A program made the position numbers and the translations under genes. The notes beneath the pieces were generated by a model. It did no database searches and was not told where the DNA came from. It saw only the letters and a list, made by a program, of their open reading frames with translations. DNA of 64,000 nt from Microcella humidisoli (GTDB lineage Bacteria > Actinomycetota > Actinomycetes > Actinomycetales > Microbacteriaceae), in contig NZ_CP101497.1 of assembly GCF_024362325.1 (NCBI RefSeq), forward strand, positions 1,364,001 to 1,428,000, given 5' to 3'. The first letter of the stretch is position 1. Each line of letters opens with the position of its first letter. Below are positions 1 to 8,074 of this stretch, piece by piece.

Positions 1-241
1 CGCCAACCTCATCCGCGAGGGCAAGACCTACCAGATCACCTCGGCACTGCAGGCCGGGCGCGATTCGGGCATGCACACCATGGACCAGCACCTCGCCGAT
101 CTCGTCAACAGCCACATGGTCACGCACGAGGCGGCGATGTCGAAGATGCAAGACGCCGAGAACTTCAACCGCCTCGTGCACCGCAGCGCGACCGGGGCCG
201 ACGCCGCGCCCTTCGCCGACGGATTCGGAGGAGCCCGCTGA
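1..241 (+). CDS. pilT: PilT twitching ATPase, C-terminal end only
   Basis: This is the last 79 codons of a gene that begins before the window; the first complete codon is at base 2. PilT is the hexameric cytoplasmic ATPase that powers type IV pilus retraction. The Walker motifs lie upstream, outside the window, so the call rests on the C-terminal helices: ITSALQAGRDSGMHTMDQHL followed by LVNSHMVTHEAAM is the typical PilT/PilU ending, in which QAG...GMHTMDQ is well conserved. The stop codon overlaps the ATG of pilC (ATGA), so the two are translationally coupled. A PilB-like ATPase with a similar tail cannot be fully excluded. Confidence 0.85.
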   Translation, partial: ANLIREGKTYQITSALQAGRDSGMHTMDQHLADLVNSHMVTHEAAMSKMQDAENFNRLVHRSATGADAAPFADGFGGAR

Positions 242-1473
242 TGGCCGCCACACTCACGTTCTCGTACACCGGCCGTGACTCCAGCGGCAAGCTGGTGAAG
301 GGCCGTGTGGATGCTGCGGGCGAGGCCTCGGTCGTCTCGCGACTGCGCACCATGGGCATCGCCCCCGTCTCGATCGAGCAGGTCACGGGCGGCACCGGAC
401 TCAATCGCGACATCTCGCTCGGCGGACTGTTCGACAAGAAGGTGACGATCAAGGACCTCGCCGTCATGAGCCGGCAGCTCGCGACGATGATCGGGGCCGG
501 TCTTCCGCTGTTGAAGTCGCTGTCGATCCTCGCCGACCAGTCCGAGAACCCGAAGCTGGCCTCGACCCTCGACGAGGTGCGCGGCCTGGTCGAAGACGGT
601 GGAACGTTCTCTGACAGCCTGGCGAAGTACCCCCGGGTCTTCCCGCCGATCTTCGTCAACCTCGTGCGTGCCGGCGAGGTCGGCGGCTTCCTCGAGACCT
701 CTCTCGAGTCGGTCGCCAAGAACTACGAGAAGGAGGTCGAGCTCAAGGCCACGATCAAGTCGGCGCTCACCTACCCCGTGGTCGTCCTCATCATGGCCCT
801 GCTCGCGGTCGTCGGCATGATCGTCTTCATCGTCCCCATCTTCGAAGACCTCTTCGCCGACCTCGGGGGCACGCTGCCGATCCCCACGCAGATCCTGGTG
901 GTCATCTCCAACAGCATGATCTGGGTCGGACCCTTGCTGATCGTGCTCGCCATCGCCGGAACAATCTGGTGGCGGGCGAACCGGCAGACGCCCAAGTTCC
1001 GATCCGTCTACGAGCCGCTCCTGCTGAAGATGCCCGTGTTCGGCGACCTCTTCAAGAAGATCGCGATCGCCCGCTTCACCCGCAACTTCGGCACCATGAT
1101 CGGCTCGGGCGTGCCCATCCTGCAAGCGCTGTCGATCATCGGATCCACGTCGGGCAACTGGCAGATCGAGCAAGCGGTGCAATCGGTGCAAGACTCGGTG
1201 CGGCAGGGCCGCACGATCGCCGCTCCCCTCGCGCAGCAGCCCATCTTCCCCAGCATGGTCACCCAGATGATCGCCGTCGGCGAGGACTCCGGTGCGCTCG
1301 AGACGATGCTCGAGAAAATCTCCGACTTCTATGACAGCGAGGTGCAGAGCACCACCGAAGCGCTCACCTCGCTCATCGAGCCGCTCATGATCGCCTTCCT
1401 CGGCGTGATCCTCGGCGGCATGATCGTGGCGCTGTACCTGCCGATCTTCGACATCTTCAATCAAGTCCAGTAG
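241..1473 (+). CDS. pilC: PilC, type IV pilus inner-membrane platform protein
   Basis: At 410 aa it has the usual length of the GspF/PilC family, the membrane platform on which the extension and retraction ATPases act. Two GspF domains are visible, roughly residues 70-195 and 270-395. Each begins with a helical bundle (LAVMSRQLATMIGAGLPLLK; IARFTRNFGTMIGSGVPILQ) and ends near membrane segments. Transmembrane helices are at about 178-200 (starting TYPVVVLIMALLAVVG), 215-240 and 380-402. The start is the ATG inside the pilT stop. It is followed by a 136-nt gap before the major pilin, which probably has its own promoter. Confidence 0.96.
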   Translation: MAATLTFSYTGRDSSGKLVKGRVDAAGEASVVSRLRTMGIAPVSIEQVTGGTGLNRDISLGGLFDKKVTIKDLAVMSRQLATMIGAGLPLLKSLSILADQSENPKLASTLDEVRGLVEDGGTFSDSLAKYPRVFPPIFVNLVRAGEVGGFLETSLESVAKNYEKEVELKATIKSALTYPVVVLIMALLAVVGMIVFIVPIFEDLFADLGGTLPIPTQILVVISNSMIWVGPLLIVLAIAGTIWWRANRQTPKFRSVYEPLLLKMPVFGDLFKKIAIARFTRNFGTMIGSGVPILQALSIIGSTSGNWQIEQAVQSVQDSVRQGRTIAAPLAQQPIFPSMVTQMIAVGEDSGALETMLEKISDFYDSEVQSTTEALTSLIEPLMIAFLGVILGGMIVALYLPIFDIFNQVQ

Positions 1474-1609
1474 GCGCGCCTGTGAGGCCCCCGGAATGGG
1501 GGCTGTGCGCCCGATGCGGGGTCGACACAATAACAAGTGGGGGGCCGGTTTCATGTTCCGTGGGGGGCCCACCTATCAACCTTCACTTGATGGGAAAGGA
1601 AACGGACAC

Positions 1610-1999
1610 ATGTCCTTCAACACCGCACTCGCTGCACAGCGCACTCGCCTCGCCGAGGGCAAGAACGACAAGGGCTTCACCCTGATCGAGCTGCTCGTGG
1701 TCGTGATCATCATCGGCATCCTCGCCGCGATCGCCATCCCGGTCTTCCTCGGCCAGCAGGACGCCGCTCGTGAGGCCAGCTACAAGTCCGACCTCGCCAC
1801 GGCCAAGGTCGCCTTCGTCAGCAGCCTCGTGAACAACCCCGACGGCGACGCCGACGCGACCGCGCTTACCAGCCTTGGCTTCCCTGACACGGTTGCCATC
1901 GTCGGCACGCCGACGGCCGCGGACTTCTGCATCCAGCACAACGACGCCGAGTGGATTGTCGACCAGTCCAACGAGGGCCCGCGCGCCGGCACCTGCTAG
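1610..1999 (+). CDS. pilA: Type IV major prepilin (PilA-like)
   Basis: This is a 129-aa prepilin. The class III signal peptide is unmistakable: a 22-residue basic leader ending in DKG, then FTLIELLVVVIIIGILAAIA. Cleavage by the prepilin peptidase falls after Gly22, giving N-methyl-Phe23 and the conserved Glu at +5. The globular part is short (about 75 aa) and has two cysteines near the C-terminus (DFC and the terminal GTC) that could form the D-loop disulfide. I chose ATG 1610 because a good ribosome-binding site (GGGAAAGGA) precedes it; the frame stays open to a GTG or ATG near 1496 but has no such site there. A strong hairpin follows the gene, which fits a separately and highly expressed pilin subunit. 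Confidence 0.93.
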   Translation: MSFNTALAAQRTRLAEGKNDKGFTLIELLVVVIIIGILAAIAIPVFLGQQDAAREASYKSDLATAKVAFVSSLVNNPDGDADATALTSLGFPDTVAIVGTPTAADFCIQHNDAEWIVDQSNEGPRAGTC

Positions 2000-2013
2000 C
2001 ACGCGCGTCCCAC

Positions 2014-2048
2014 GGGGGCGGATACGGTCGCTTGACCGGTCCGCCCCC
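2014..2048 (+). terminator. Hairpin terminator after the major pilin
   Basis: A 9-bp outer stem (GGGGGCGGA at 2014-2022 with TCCGCCCCC at 2040-2048) encloses an inner CGGTC/GACCG stem with a GCTT loop, followed by TT. It separates the abundant pilin from the minor-pilin genes and could act as a partial terminator that sets their ratio. Confidence 0.7.
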
Positions 2049-2085
2049 TTCACGCTCAACACGATGACACCGGGGGGAGGACACC

Positions 2086-2484
2086 GTGACCAAGAACGAC
2101 GAGGGCCTGGGGCTGATCGAGATCGTGATCTCGATGTTCCTCATCGCGCTGCTCGCGATCGCCTTCGTGCCCGTCATCATCTCCGGTGTCCGCGCATCCG
2201 CACTGAACTCCACCTCGGCCACCGCGACGCGACTGGTGGCCCAGGCCATCGATGCCGCCCGCACCTCGGCACCCGCAACCTGCGCGGCCGCGCAGCTGCT
2301 CAACGCCTCCATCACCCAGGTTGATGCCCAGGGCACAACCATCCGGGTGGTCACCTCGGTTCCTGCCGTCAGCGACTGCGCCGATGGCGAGGTCATGACC
2401 ATCACGGTCGTCGCTTTCGACGACGCCGACGACGACGAGCGCCCCATTGCCGACGCTCGCACCCAGATCTACTTGGGCGGCTGA
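2086..2484 (+). CDS. Minor prepilin with N-terminal cleavage/methylation motif
   Basis: A 132-aa protein with a very short leader (MTKNDEG) and the prepilin helix LGLIEIVISMFLIALLAIAF. Cleavage would follow Gly7. The +1 residue is Leu rather than Phe, and Glu is at +5. It probably belongs to the pilus tip or priming complex (PilV/GspI-like). The GTG start at 2086 is preceded by GGGGGGAGG. The gene lies between the major pilin terminator and a second minor prepilin that starts 5 nt after its stop. The globular part contains Cys residues but matches no family I recognise. Confidence 0.85.
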   Translation: MTKNDEGLGLIEIVISMFLIALLAIAFVPVIISGVRASALNSTSATATRLVAQAIDAARTSAPATCAAAQLLNASITQVDAQGTTIRVVTSVPAVSDCADGEVMTITVVAFDDADDDERPIADARTQIYLGG

Positions 2485-2489
2485 TCGTC

Positions 2490-3074
2490 ATGGCCGCTCT
2501 CACCCGCACCCGACGCGACGACGGATTCACCCTCGTCGAGCTCCTCATCTCGATGGCGCTGCTGAGCGTCCTCATCACCGTCGTGGGCGGCATCATCGTC
2601 AGCTCTCTGCAGGCCGATCGCACGATCCGCGAGGTCACGACCTCCACCACCGATGGTCAGCTTGTGGTCAATGCGATCGAGCAGACGGTGCGCAACTCCA
2701 CGGCGATCTCGGTCGTTCCGAACGCCGATGAATCATCGGTGTTCGCCGTCGTGCGCACGACCGTCGGAGGCTCCGCTCGGTGTGTCGCGTGGTTCTTCGA
2801 CACGCAGGCCCAAGCGATCTTCCAGCGCGACAGCTCGAGCGCGATCTCCGCACCCACCCCGGGAGCCGTCGGCTCCGAATGGCGTGAAGTGAGTGGTGGG
2901 ATCGTGCCGGATGACGACGCGACCGGAACGCCGTACCCTGTGCTGCAGGCAGACGGCTCTCGAGGCCTCGTTGTCCGCTTCGCCGTCGAAGGCGGAACGC
3001 GCGCCTCGACCCTCTTCGTCACTTCCGTCACCGGCCGAGGGCCGCAATCGAATGTGAGTCCGCAATGCTACTGA
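2490..3074 (+). CDS. Minor prepilin, PilW/GspJ-like
   Basis: A 194-aa prepilin with leader MAALTRTRRDDG and the helix FTLVELLISMALLSVLITVV; cleavage is expected after Gly12 with Glu at +5. The larger globular domain and its place between a small minor pilin and a PilX-like protein fit the PilW/GspJ position in minor-pilin operons. Its 3' end overlaps the next gene by 10 nt, so translation is coupled. Exact family assignment is by position rather than by a specific motif. Confidence 0.83.
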   Translation: MAALTRTRRDDGFTLVELLISMALLSVLITVVGGIIVSSLQADRTIREVTTSTTDGQLVVNAIEQTVRNSTAISVVPNADESSVFAVVRTTVGGSARCVAWFFDTQAQAIFQRDSSSAISAPTPGAVGSEWREVSGGIVPDDDATGTPYPVLQADGSRGLVVRFAVEGGTRASTLFVTSVTGRGPQSNVSPQCY

Positions 3075-4690
3075 CCACGATCCTTCGCCGCATCCGCCGC
3101 GCGCCGGCCGACCGCGGCAACGCCATGATCGCCGTGATCGGGCTGCTCGGCGTGACCTCCATGATCACCCTCACCGTCACGGGTGCGACCGTGCAGGCTC
3201 TCAGCTACACCTCGCTCAGCCGAGCGGGCGTGCAGGCCAACGCCGCGGCTGAGTCGGGGGTCGACGCGATGATCGCCGCGCTCTTCGCCGACGACTGCCC
3301 CGCCACGGGCGAGCTCACCGCCACTCAGGGCTCCATCGATCCGACCCTCACCGGCGATCCGGCAGCCGAGCCCTTCTACGCCGCGACGATCGCATACCGC
3401 ATCAGCACCGCGGCGGCCTGGACGCCGGGCTGCCCGGCAGAGGCCGCCACCCAGATCCGCATCCAGTCCACGGGCTTCGCGGCTGACCAGGGAGTCGCGG
3501 AGTCGGCATCGGGCCAGGATGCCTCGGCCGTGCAGGCCATCTACGAGTGGGTGCCCGGGGCCAACTCGGCCGCCGTCACCGGAGCCGCGGTGTTCAGCTA
3601 CGGCGTGCCGGGACTCTCGAACAGCCTCGAGCTGCTTTCCTTCGACGGCAACGCGGCGAACGTGATCGTCGCCGATGGCAACATCGTCTGCAGCAACAGC
3701 GTCTATGTGCAGGGTGACATCGTTGCCGCGAACGGCAACATCTCGCTCAACAACACCTGCAGCGCAGGCGGCAAAGTGTGGGCGTCCGGCACGGTCACGC
3801 TGCAAGGCAACAAGACGATCGGTGGCGACATCATCGCCGCTGGCACGGGGATCACGAGCATCGATCCGAGCACCCGCATCGGCGGCGGCGTCTATGCGCG
3901 CGGAGAGATCGACAGCTGGGGCCAGCGGTGCTCGACCGGCGCAACCGGCTGGGACGCCGCGGGCGATGCCTGCTCCGTCGCTCGCACCACGGGCGCGAGC
4001 CCCGTCTTCTTCAACCGGACCGACGTCGTCGCCCCGACGCGCCCGCCGTGGGTCGATGTCAACTTCGTCGCGAGCGACTGGCAGGCCCGGGGATGGACGG
4101 TGCGCACGTACACCGGCCCGTGCAACATCGACAACAACGGCAAGAACAACAGCCAGGTCGTCGCTTTCAGCACCTACACGACGCCGACGGTCATCGACAT
4201 GCGGGGATGCTCGTCCCTGACGATCTCGACGAGCGCGAACTACACGCTCAACATGCGCACCGACCTGACCTTCATCACGCCGCGCACCGTGAACCTCGAG
4301 AACTTCACCGTCACGTCCCAGGGCAACGTCGACCGCGCTCTGCGGTTCATCACGCCCGACACCGTCGCCGACGCCCGGCCCACCACGACCGGATGCGGCC
4401 GCTTCGACATCAATAACCGGAACGAGACGCGCGACGCGATCGCCATCATCATCTACAGCCCGTGCACCATCCAGAACAGCAACCAGTTGTCATGGCGCGG
4501 TCAGTACTACGGCGGCCGCGTGACCTTCTCGAACAACAGCGAGGTCGTCTACGTCCCGATCGGTATCCCGGGATTCGACCTCGGCAACGGGGCGGGCGGA
4601 CCGGGCGGAGCCGGCGCGGTCGGAGGAACGCCGACCCCCGGAACCCCCGGCGACCTGATCGAGTACACCGACATCGACGTGCCGGCCTGA
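3065..4690 (+). CDS. PilX-like pilus protein with bactofilin/beta-helix-like region
   Basis: A 541-aa protein. The N-terminus has a basic stretch and one long hydrophobic helix (about residues 20-46), followed by ANAAAESGVDAMIAALF, the motif of PilX N-terminal domains; there is no G/F prepilin cleavage site. From about residue 185 it contains short repeating turns (VIVADGNIVC, VYVQGDIVA, GKVWASGTVTL, GGDIIAAGTGI, GGVYARGEI) that look like a bactofilin-type or right-handed beta-helix. A second beta-rich part with many Asn and Thr follows, then a Gly/Pro-rich tail (GGPGGAGAVGGTPTPGTPGD). It is probably displayed at the cell surface or pilus tip. The function, adhesin or assembly factor, is inferred only from domain layout and operon position. 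Confidence 0.75.
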   Translation: MLLTTILRRIRRAPADRGNAMIAVIGLLGVTSMITLTVTGATVQALSYTSLSRAGVQANAAAESGVDAMIAALFADDCPATGELTATQGSIDPTLTGDPAAEPFYAATIAYRISTAAAWTPGCPAEAATQIRIQSTGFAADQGVAESASGQDASAVQAIYEWVPGANSAAVTGAAVFSYGVPGLSNSLELLSFDGNAANVIVADGNIVCSNSVYVQGDIVAANGNISLNNTCSAGGKVWASGTVTLQGNKTIGGDIIAAGTGITSIDPSTRIGGGVYARGEIDSWGQRCSTGATGWDAAGDACSVARTTGASPVFFNRTDVVAPTRPPWVDVNFVASDWQARGWTVRTYTGPCNIDNNGKNNSQVVAFSTYTTPTVIDMRGCSSLTISTSANYTLNMRTDLTFITPRTVNLENFTVTSQGNVDRALRFITPDTVADARPTTTGCGRFDINNRNETRDAIAIIIYSPCTIQNSNQLSWRGQYYGGRVTFSNNSEVVYVPIGIPGFDLGNGAGGPGGAGAVGGTPTPGTPGDLIEYTDIDVPA

Positions 4691-4700
4691 TCGGTCGATC

Positions 4701-5528
4701 ATGATCGTCGTCGTGCCGAGCCTGCTCGGCGTGCTCGGAGCGGCCATCGGGTCATTCCTCAACGTGGTCATCCACCGAGTTCCGGCCGGGCTGTCGGTCG
4801 TGCATCCGCCGAGCGCGTGCCCCTCGTGCGCGGCTCCGGTGCGACCGTTCGACAACATCCCGGTGATCTCGTGGTTCGTGCTGCGGGGACGGTGCCGCGA
4901 CTGCGGTGCTGCCTTCTCGGTGCGGTATGCGCTCATCGAGCTGGCGACCGCGCTCGCATTCGCCGCGCTCGCCGTGCTGCACCTGCCGGGCATCCTGTCG
5001 TCGGCAACCGCCGCGGAGGCCGTCTCGGCGACGCTCGTGCTGGTCGCGCACCTCTATCTGGCCGCCATCTCGATCGCGCTGGCCGCGATCGATCTCGACA
5101 CCCACCGGCTGCCCGATGCCATCGTCCTGCCGTCGTACATCGTCGGAGTCGTGCTGCTGGGCGGTGCGGCCATCGCCGGGGGCGACCTCGAGTCGCTCGC
5201 CCGAGCAGCCGCGGGTGCCGGACTGCTGTTTGCCGGCTACCTGCTGCTTGCCCTCATCTCGCCGCGAGGCATGGGAATGGGCGACGTGAAGCTCGCCGGC
5301 GTGCTGGGCCTGTTCCTCGGTTTCGCCGGCTGGTCGGCGCTTGCCGTCGGCACGCTGGCCGCATTCCTGCTGGGCGGGGTGTTCGGCATCGCGCTGATCC
5401 TCGTCGGCCGGGCGCGTCGCAACACGGGAATCCCGTTCGGGCCGTGGATGCTGGGAGGGGCCTGGGTGGGAATCCTGCTGGGGGAGCCGATCGCGCGCTG
5501 GTATCTGGCGCTCTTCGGACTGGACTGA
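4701..5528 (+). CDS. pilD: Prepilin peptidase / N-methyltransferase (A24 family)
   Basis: This 275-aa polytopic membrane aspartyl protease removes prepilin leaders and methylates the new N-terminus. The N-terminal cytoplasmic domain keeps all four zinc-type cysteines (Cys40, Cys43, Cys65, Cys68, in CPSC and CRDC). The catalytic aspartates are in IDLDTHRLPD (Asp131/133) and GMGMGDVKL (Asp195). About seven or eight membrane helices follow the methyltransferase domain. No strong ribosome-binding site precedes ATG 4701; the gene starts 10 nt after the previous stop. Its substrates are presumably the three prepilins just upstream. Confidence 0.95.
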   Translation: MIVVVPSLLGVLGAAIGSFLNVVIHRVPAGLSVVHPPSACPSCAAPVRPFDNIPVISWFVLRGRCRDCGAAFSVRYALIELATALAFAALAVLHLPGILSSATAAEAVSATLVLVAHLYLAAISIALAAIDLDTHRLPDAIVLPSYIVGVVLLGGAAIAGGDLESLARAAAGAGLLFAGYLLLALISPRGMGMGDVKLAGVLGLFLGFAGWSALAVGTLAAFLLGGVFGIALILVGRARRNTGIPFGPWMLGGAWVGILLGEPIARWYLALFGLD

Positions 5529-5538
5529 GAGGGATGAC

Positions 5539-6588
5539 ATGGCTGTCGGAGTAGTGGGCGTCGACATCGGGAGCACGCTCCTGCGCGGCGTCGAGATCGA
5601 CGACGCGTCGAAGGCGAACCCGACGGTCCTGCGCGCGCACGAGGTGCCCTTGCCCGAGGGCTCGGTGAAGCGCGGCGAGATCCTCGAGGTGCACACCGTC
5701 GCCTCGGCGTTCAAGCGACTGTGGGCCGCCGGCGGCTTCCGATCGAAGGATGTCGCGCTCGGCATCGGCGGGCAGAGCGTCATCGTGCGCGATCTCGCGG
5801 TGCCGCGCATGCCGCTCGCGCAGATTCGCGAGTCGCTCCCGTTCCAGGTGCAGGATCTGCTGCCGGTGCCCGTGAGCGACGCTGTGCTCGACTACTACCC
5901 GATCGGCGAGGGGCAGAACGAGTCGGGCCCGGTCGTCAACGGCCTGCTGGTCGCGGCCTTCAAGCAGGCCGTGACGGTCAACGTCACCGCGGCGACGCTC
6001 GCGGGGCTCAACCCCGTGAGCATGGATCTGCTGCCCTTCGCCATGACGCGGGTGCACTCGATGTCGGGGCCGACGAACGGCTACGCCGTGCACATGAACA
6101 TCGGCGCGAACGCCACCTCGATCGTCATCGTGCAGGCGGGGGTGCCGCAGTTCGTGCGTATCGTGCCGGCCGGGGGCGATGACGCGACGCGCGCCCTCAT
6201 GTCGCGCCTCTCGGTGCCGCGCGAGCGTGCCGAGGCGCTCAAACGCGAGCTCGGTCTCACCTCGGCGGGCTCGACCGATGAAGACCGCGTCGCCGCCGAG
6301 GTCATCCACGAGTCCACGAGCGAGCTGCTTACCGCGGTGCGCAACACGCTCGCCTACTTCGCCGGCGTGCGCACGGGAGTCGTGTTCGACCACCTCTCGG
6401 TCGCGGGCGGGGCGACGCGGATGCGAGGATTCGCGAGCGCCCTCGCGGAGTCGACGCGCATCTCGGTCGTTCCCGTGAACCCGACGGCCGGCGTCACGAT
6501 CTCACGCGCGCTGCGCGGCAAGACGACGGATGAGCAGATGCAGACGTGGATCACCTCCATCGGTCTCGCAGTGGGGAGCGCGGCATGA
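5539..6588 (+). CDS. pilM: PilM, actin-like pilus assembly ATPase
   Basis: A 349-aa cytoplasmic protein of the FtsA/MreB-like fold that binds the N-terminus of PilN and couples the inner pilus complex to the motor. Visible family features are the N-terminal phosphate-1-like motif VGVDIGSTLLRGVEID, the segment PFQVQDLLPVPV and the adenosine-type motif VAGGATRMRGFASALAE near residue 290. The ATG at 5539 follows an AGAGGGA ribosome-binding site. The stop overlaps the pilN ATG (ATGA), so pilM, pilN and pilO form a coupled unit. Confidence 0.93.
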   Translation: MAVGVVGVDIGSTLLRGVEIDDASKANPTVLRAHEVPLPEGSVKRGEILEVHTVASAFKRLWAAGGFRSKDVALGIGGQSVIVRDLAVPRMPLAQIRESLPFQVQDLLPVPVSDAVLDYYPIGEGQNESGPVVNGLLVAAFKQAVTVNVTAATLAGLNPVSMDLLPFAMTRVHSMSGPTNGYAVHMNIGANATSIVIVQAGVPQFVRIVPAGGDDATRALMSRLSVPRERAEALKRELGLTSAGSTDEDRVAAEVIHESTSELLTAVRNTLAYFAGVRTGVVFDHLSVAGGATRMRGFASALAESTRISVVPVNPTAGVTISRALRGKTTDEQMQTWITSIGLAVGSAA

Positions 6589-7259
6589 GCCGGCGGGATC
6601 AGCGCGAACAGGGGGCGCTCGTCTACGGGGCGGTTCCCCGGGCGAACCTCATGCCGCCCGAGGTCGCGCTGCGGCGCAAGGAGAAGGCGCGCCGCCGCGG
6701 CCTGATCGCAGCCAGCCTCGCCGTGGTGCTCGTCACGATCGCCGGTGTCGCCGGAGCGTTCTTCTATGCAGCGGCGGCAGAGGCCCGACTGGCCAATGAG
6801 CGGCGCATCACCGATGAGCTTCTGGCGACCCAGCTCGAGTTCACCGAAGTGACCCTCGTGCGCGGGCAGTTGCAGTCGATCACCGAGGTTCGAGAGCAGC
6901 TTGCGGGTGCTGAAGTGCTCTGGCGCGAGTCGCTTCGGCCGTACGTCGCCGTACTCACGCCCGCCGAGGTCATCGAGTCGATGACTTTCGCGTCGAACTC
7001 GCCGGCTCAGCCGGCCCTCGGCACCACGGGACCGTTGCGGGCGGAGCGGGTGGCGACCGTCACGATGATCGTCATCACCCAGACGCCTCCCCGGCCCTGG
7101 CTCTGGTATCGCGAGTGGGAGGAGATCGAGACCTTCGCCGACGCGAGCATCGATTCGATCACCCTGCTGCAAACCGGGTACGAGACGACGGTGACGATCA
7201 ACCTCAACGAGCTCGCTCTCTCGCAACGGTTCGGAACGGACGAGGAGGTGACCGAATGA
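6585..7259 (+). CDS. pilN: PilN-like pilus assembly protein
   Basis: A 224-aa single-pass protein: a cytoplasmic N-terminus of about 42 residues, one membrane helix (about 43-66), then a coiled-coil and ferredoxin-like periplasmic-side domain. The N-terminus carries ANLMPPEV, matching the N-L-x-P peptide by which PilN docks into PilM. I chose ATG 6585, which overlaps the pilM stop, over an upstream ATG at 6546. Overall similarity to proteobacterial PilN is low, as expected in a monoderm; the assignment rests on the docking peptide, topology and position. Confidence 0.85.
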   Translation: MSRRDQREQGALVYGAVPRANLMPPEVALRRKEKARRRGLIAASLAVVLVTIAGVAGAFFYAAAAEARLANERRITDELLATQLEFTEVTLVRGQLQSITEVREQLAGAEVLWRESLRPYVAVLTPAEVIESMTFASNSPAQPALGTTGPLRAERVATVTMIVITQTPPRPWLWYREWEEIETFADASIDSITLLQTGYETTVTINLNELALSQRFGTDEEVTE

Positions 7260-7987
7260 ACTCCGCGGCCACGCGTATCTGGACTTTCGCGACCGTCCTC
7301 ATCATGATCGTCGTCGTGGCGCTCGGGTGGTTCCTCGGCGTCTCGCCGAAGCTCGCCGACGCGGCGCGATTCGACTCCGAGCGGCTCGGCGTGCAGGCGC
7401 AGAACGATCTCGCCCGGGCCGCGATCGCCCAGCTTCAGCAGGACTTCGAGCAGATCGACGAGCTGCTGCTCGAACTGGCATTCCTTCGTGAGGAGTTCCC
7501 GACCGAGGCAGAGTACGACTCGGCAGTCGAAGAGCTCGTGCGCGGCCTGCTCTCCGAGGGCTTGACCTTGCAGAACCTTGCCATCAACGAGCCCGCACCG
7601 ACCTCAGCGGCGCCGGTCGAGGAGGGGGCCGAACCGCCGGCGGGCGAAGTGGACGGAGCCGGTGTGCTGCCCGCAGGCGCGCTCCTGCAGGTCTCGACCA
7701 CCGTGACGGTCAGTGGCGACCTGTCGGGCATCCTGGCGTTCATCGAAGCGCTCCAGGAATCTCCGCGATTCGCCGTCATCGCGACGGGCGACTACAGCAA
7801 TGGTTCGTCGGAAGACGGCGGCGACATGACCTTCTCGATGATCATCTACGTGGTCACGGGTGATGACCTCGTCACGCTGCCGCCGATTCCGGAGCGCGAG
7901 CCGGAGCCCGAGCCTACCGACACCGCCACCCCGGCGCCGGTCGAACCCTCGGCCACGCCGACGCCGACACCCGAGCCGACGCCGTAG
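7256..7987 (+). CDS. pilO: PilO-like pilus assembly protein with Pro/Glu/Thr tail
   Basis: A 243-aa protein with one N-terminal membrane helix (about residues 8-27, FATVLIMIVVVALGWFLG), a coiled coil (about 35-75) and a ferredoxin-like domain with TTVTVSGDLSGILAFIEALQ, a typical PilO pattern. The last 35 residues are a disordered Pro/Glu/Thr tail (EREPEPEPTDTATPAPVEPS...) that may pass into the cell wall. ATG 7256 overlaps the pilN stop. No PilP or secretin PilQ follows, as expected for a cell with no outer membrane. It is the last gene of the pilus cluster and is followed by a perfect hairpin. Confidence 0.85.
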   Translation: MNSAATRIWTFATVLIMIVVVALGWFLGVSPKLADAARFDSERLGVQAQNDLARAAIAQLQQDFEQIDELLLELAFLREEFPTEAEYDSAVEELVRGLLSEGLTLQNLAINEPAPTSAAPVEEGAEPPAGEVDGAGVLPAGALLQVSTTVTVSGDLSGILAFIEALQESPRFAVIATGDYSNGSSEDGGDMTFSMIIYVVTGDDLVTLPPIPEREPEPEPTDTATPAPVEPSATPTPTPEPTP

Positions 7988-7992
7988 CGGGT

Positions 7993-8025
7993 GTTTCGGG
8001 ATGCCCGAGAGCGGCATCCCGAAAC
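7993..8025 (+). terminator. Hairpin terminator ending the pilus cluster
   Basis: A perfect 13-bp stem (GTTTCGGGATGCC with GGCATCCCGAAAC) closes a 7-nt loop directly after pilO. There is no long T tract, which is common for actinobacterial terminators. Confidence 0.75.
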
Positions 8026-8074
8026 CGCCTCTTGGTAGGGTGACGCGTTCGCATTCCCCGTGAAAGGACGCGTC

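Noticed and set aside
1474..1609. Promoter or regulatory RNA before pilA
   Set aside because: Some possible boxes and a GGGGGGCC-rich stretch exist, but no -10/-35 pair or stem is good enough to report.
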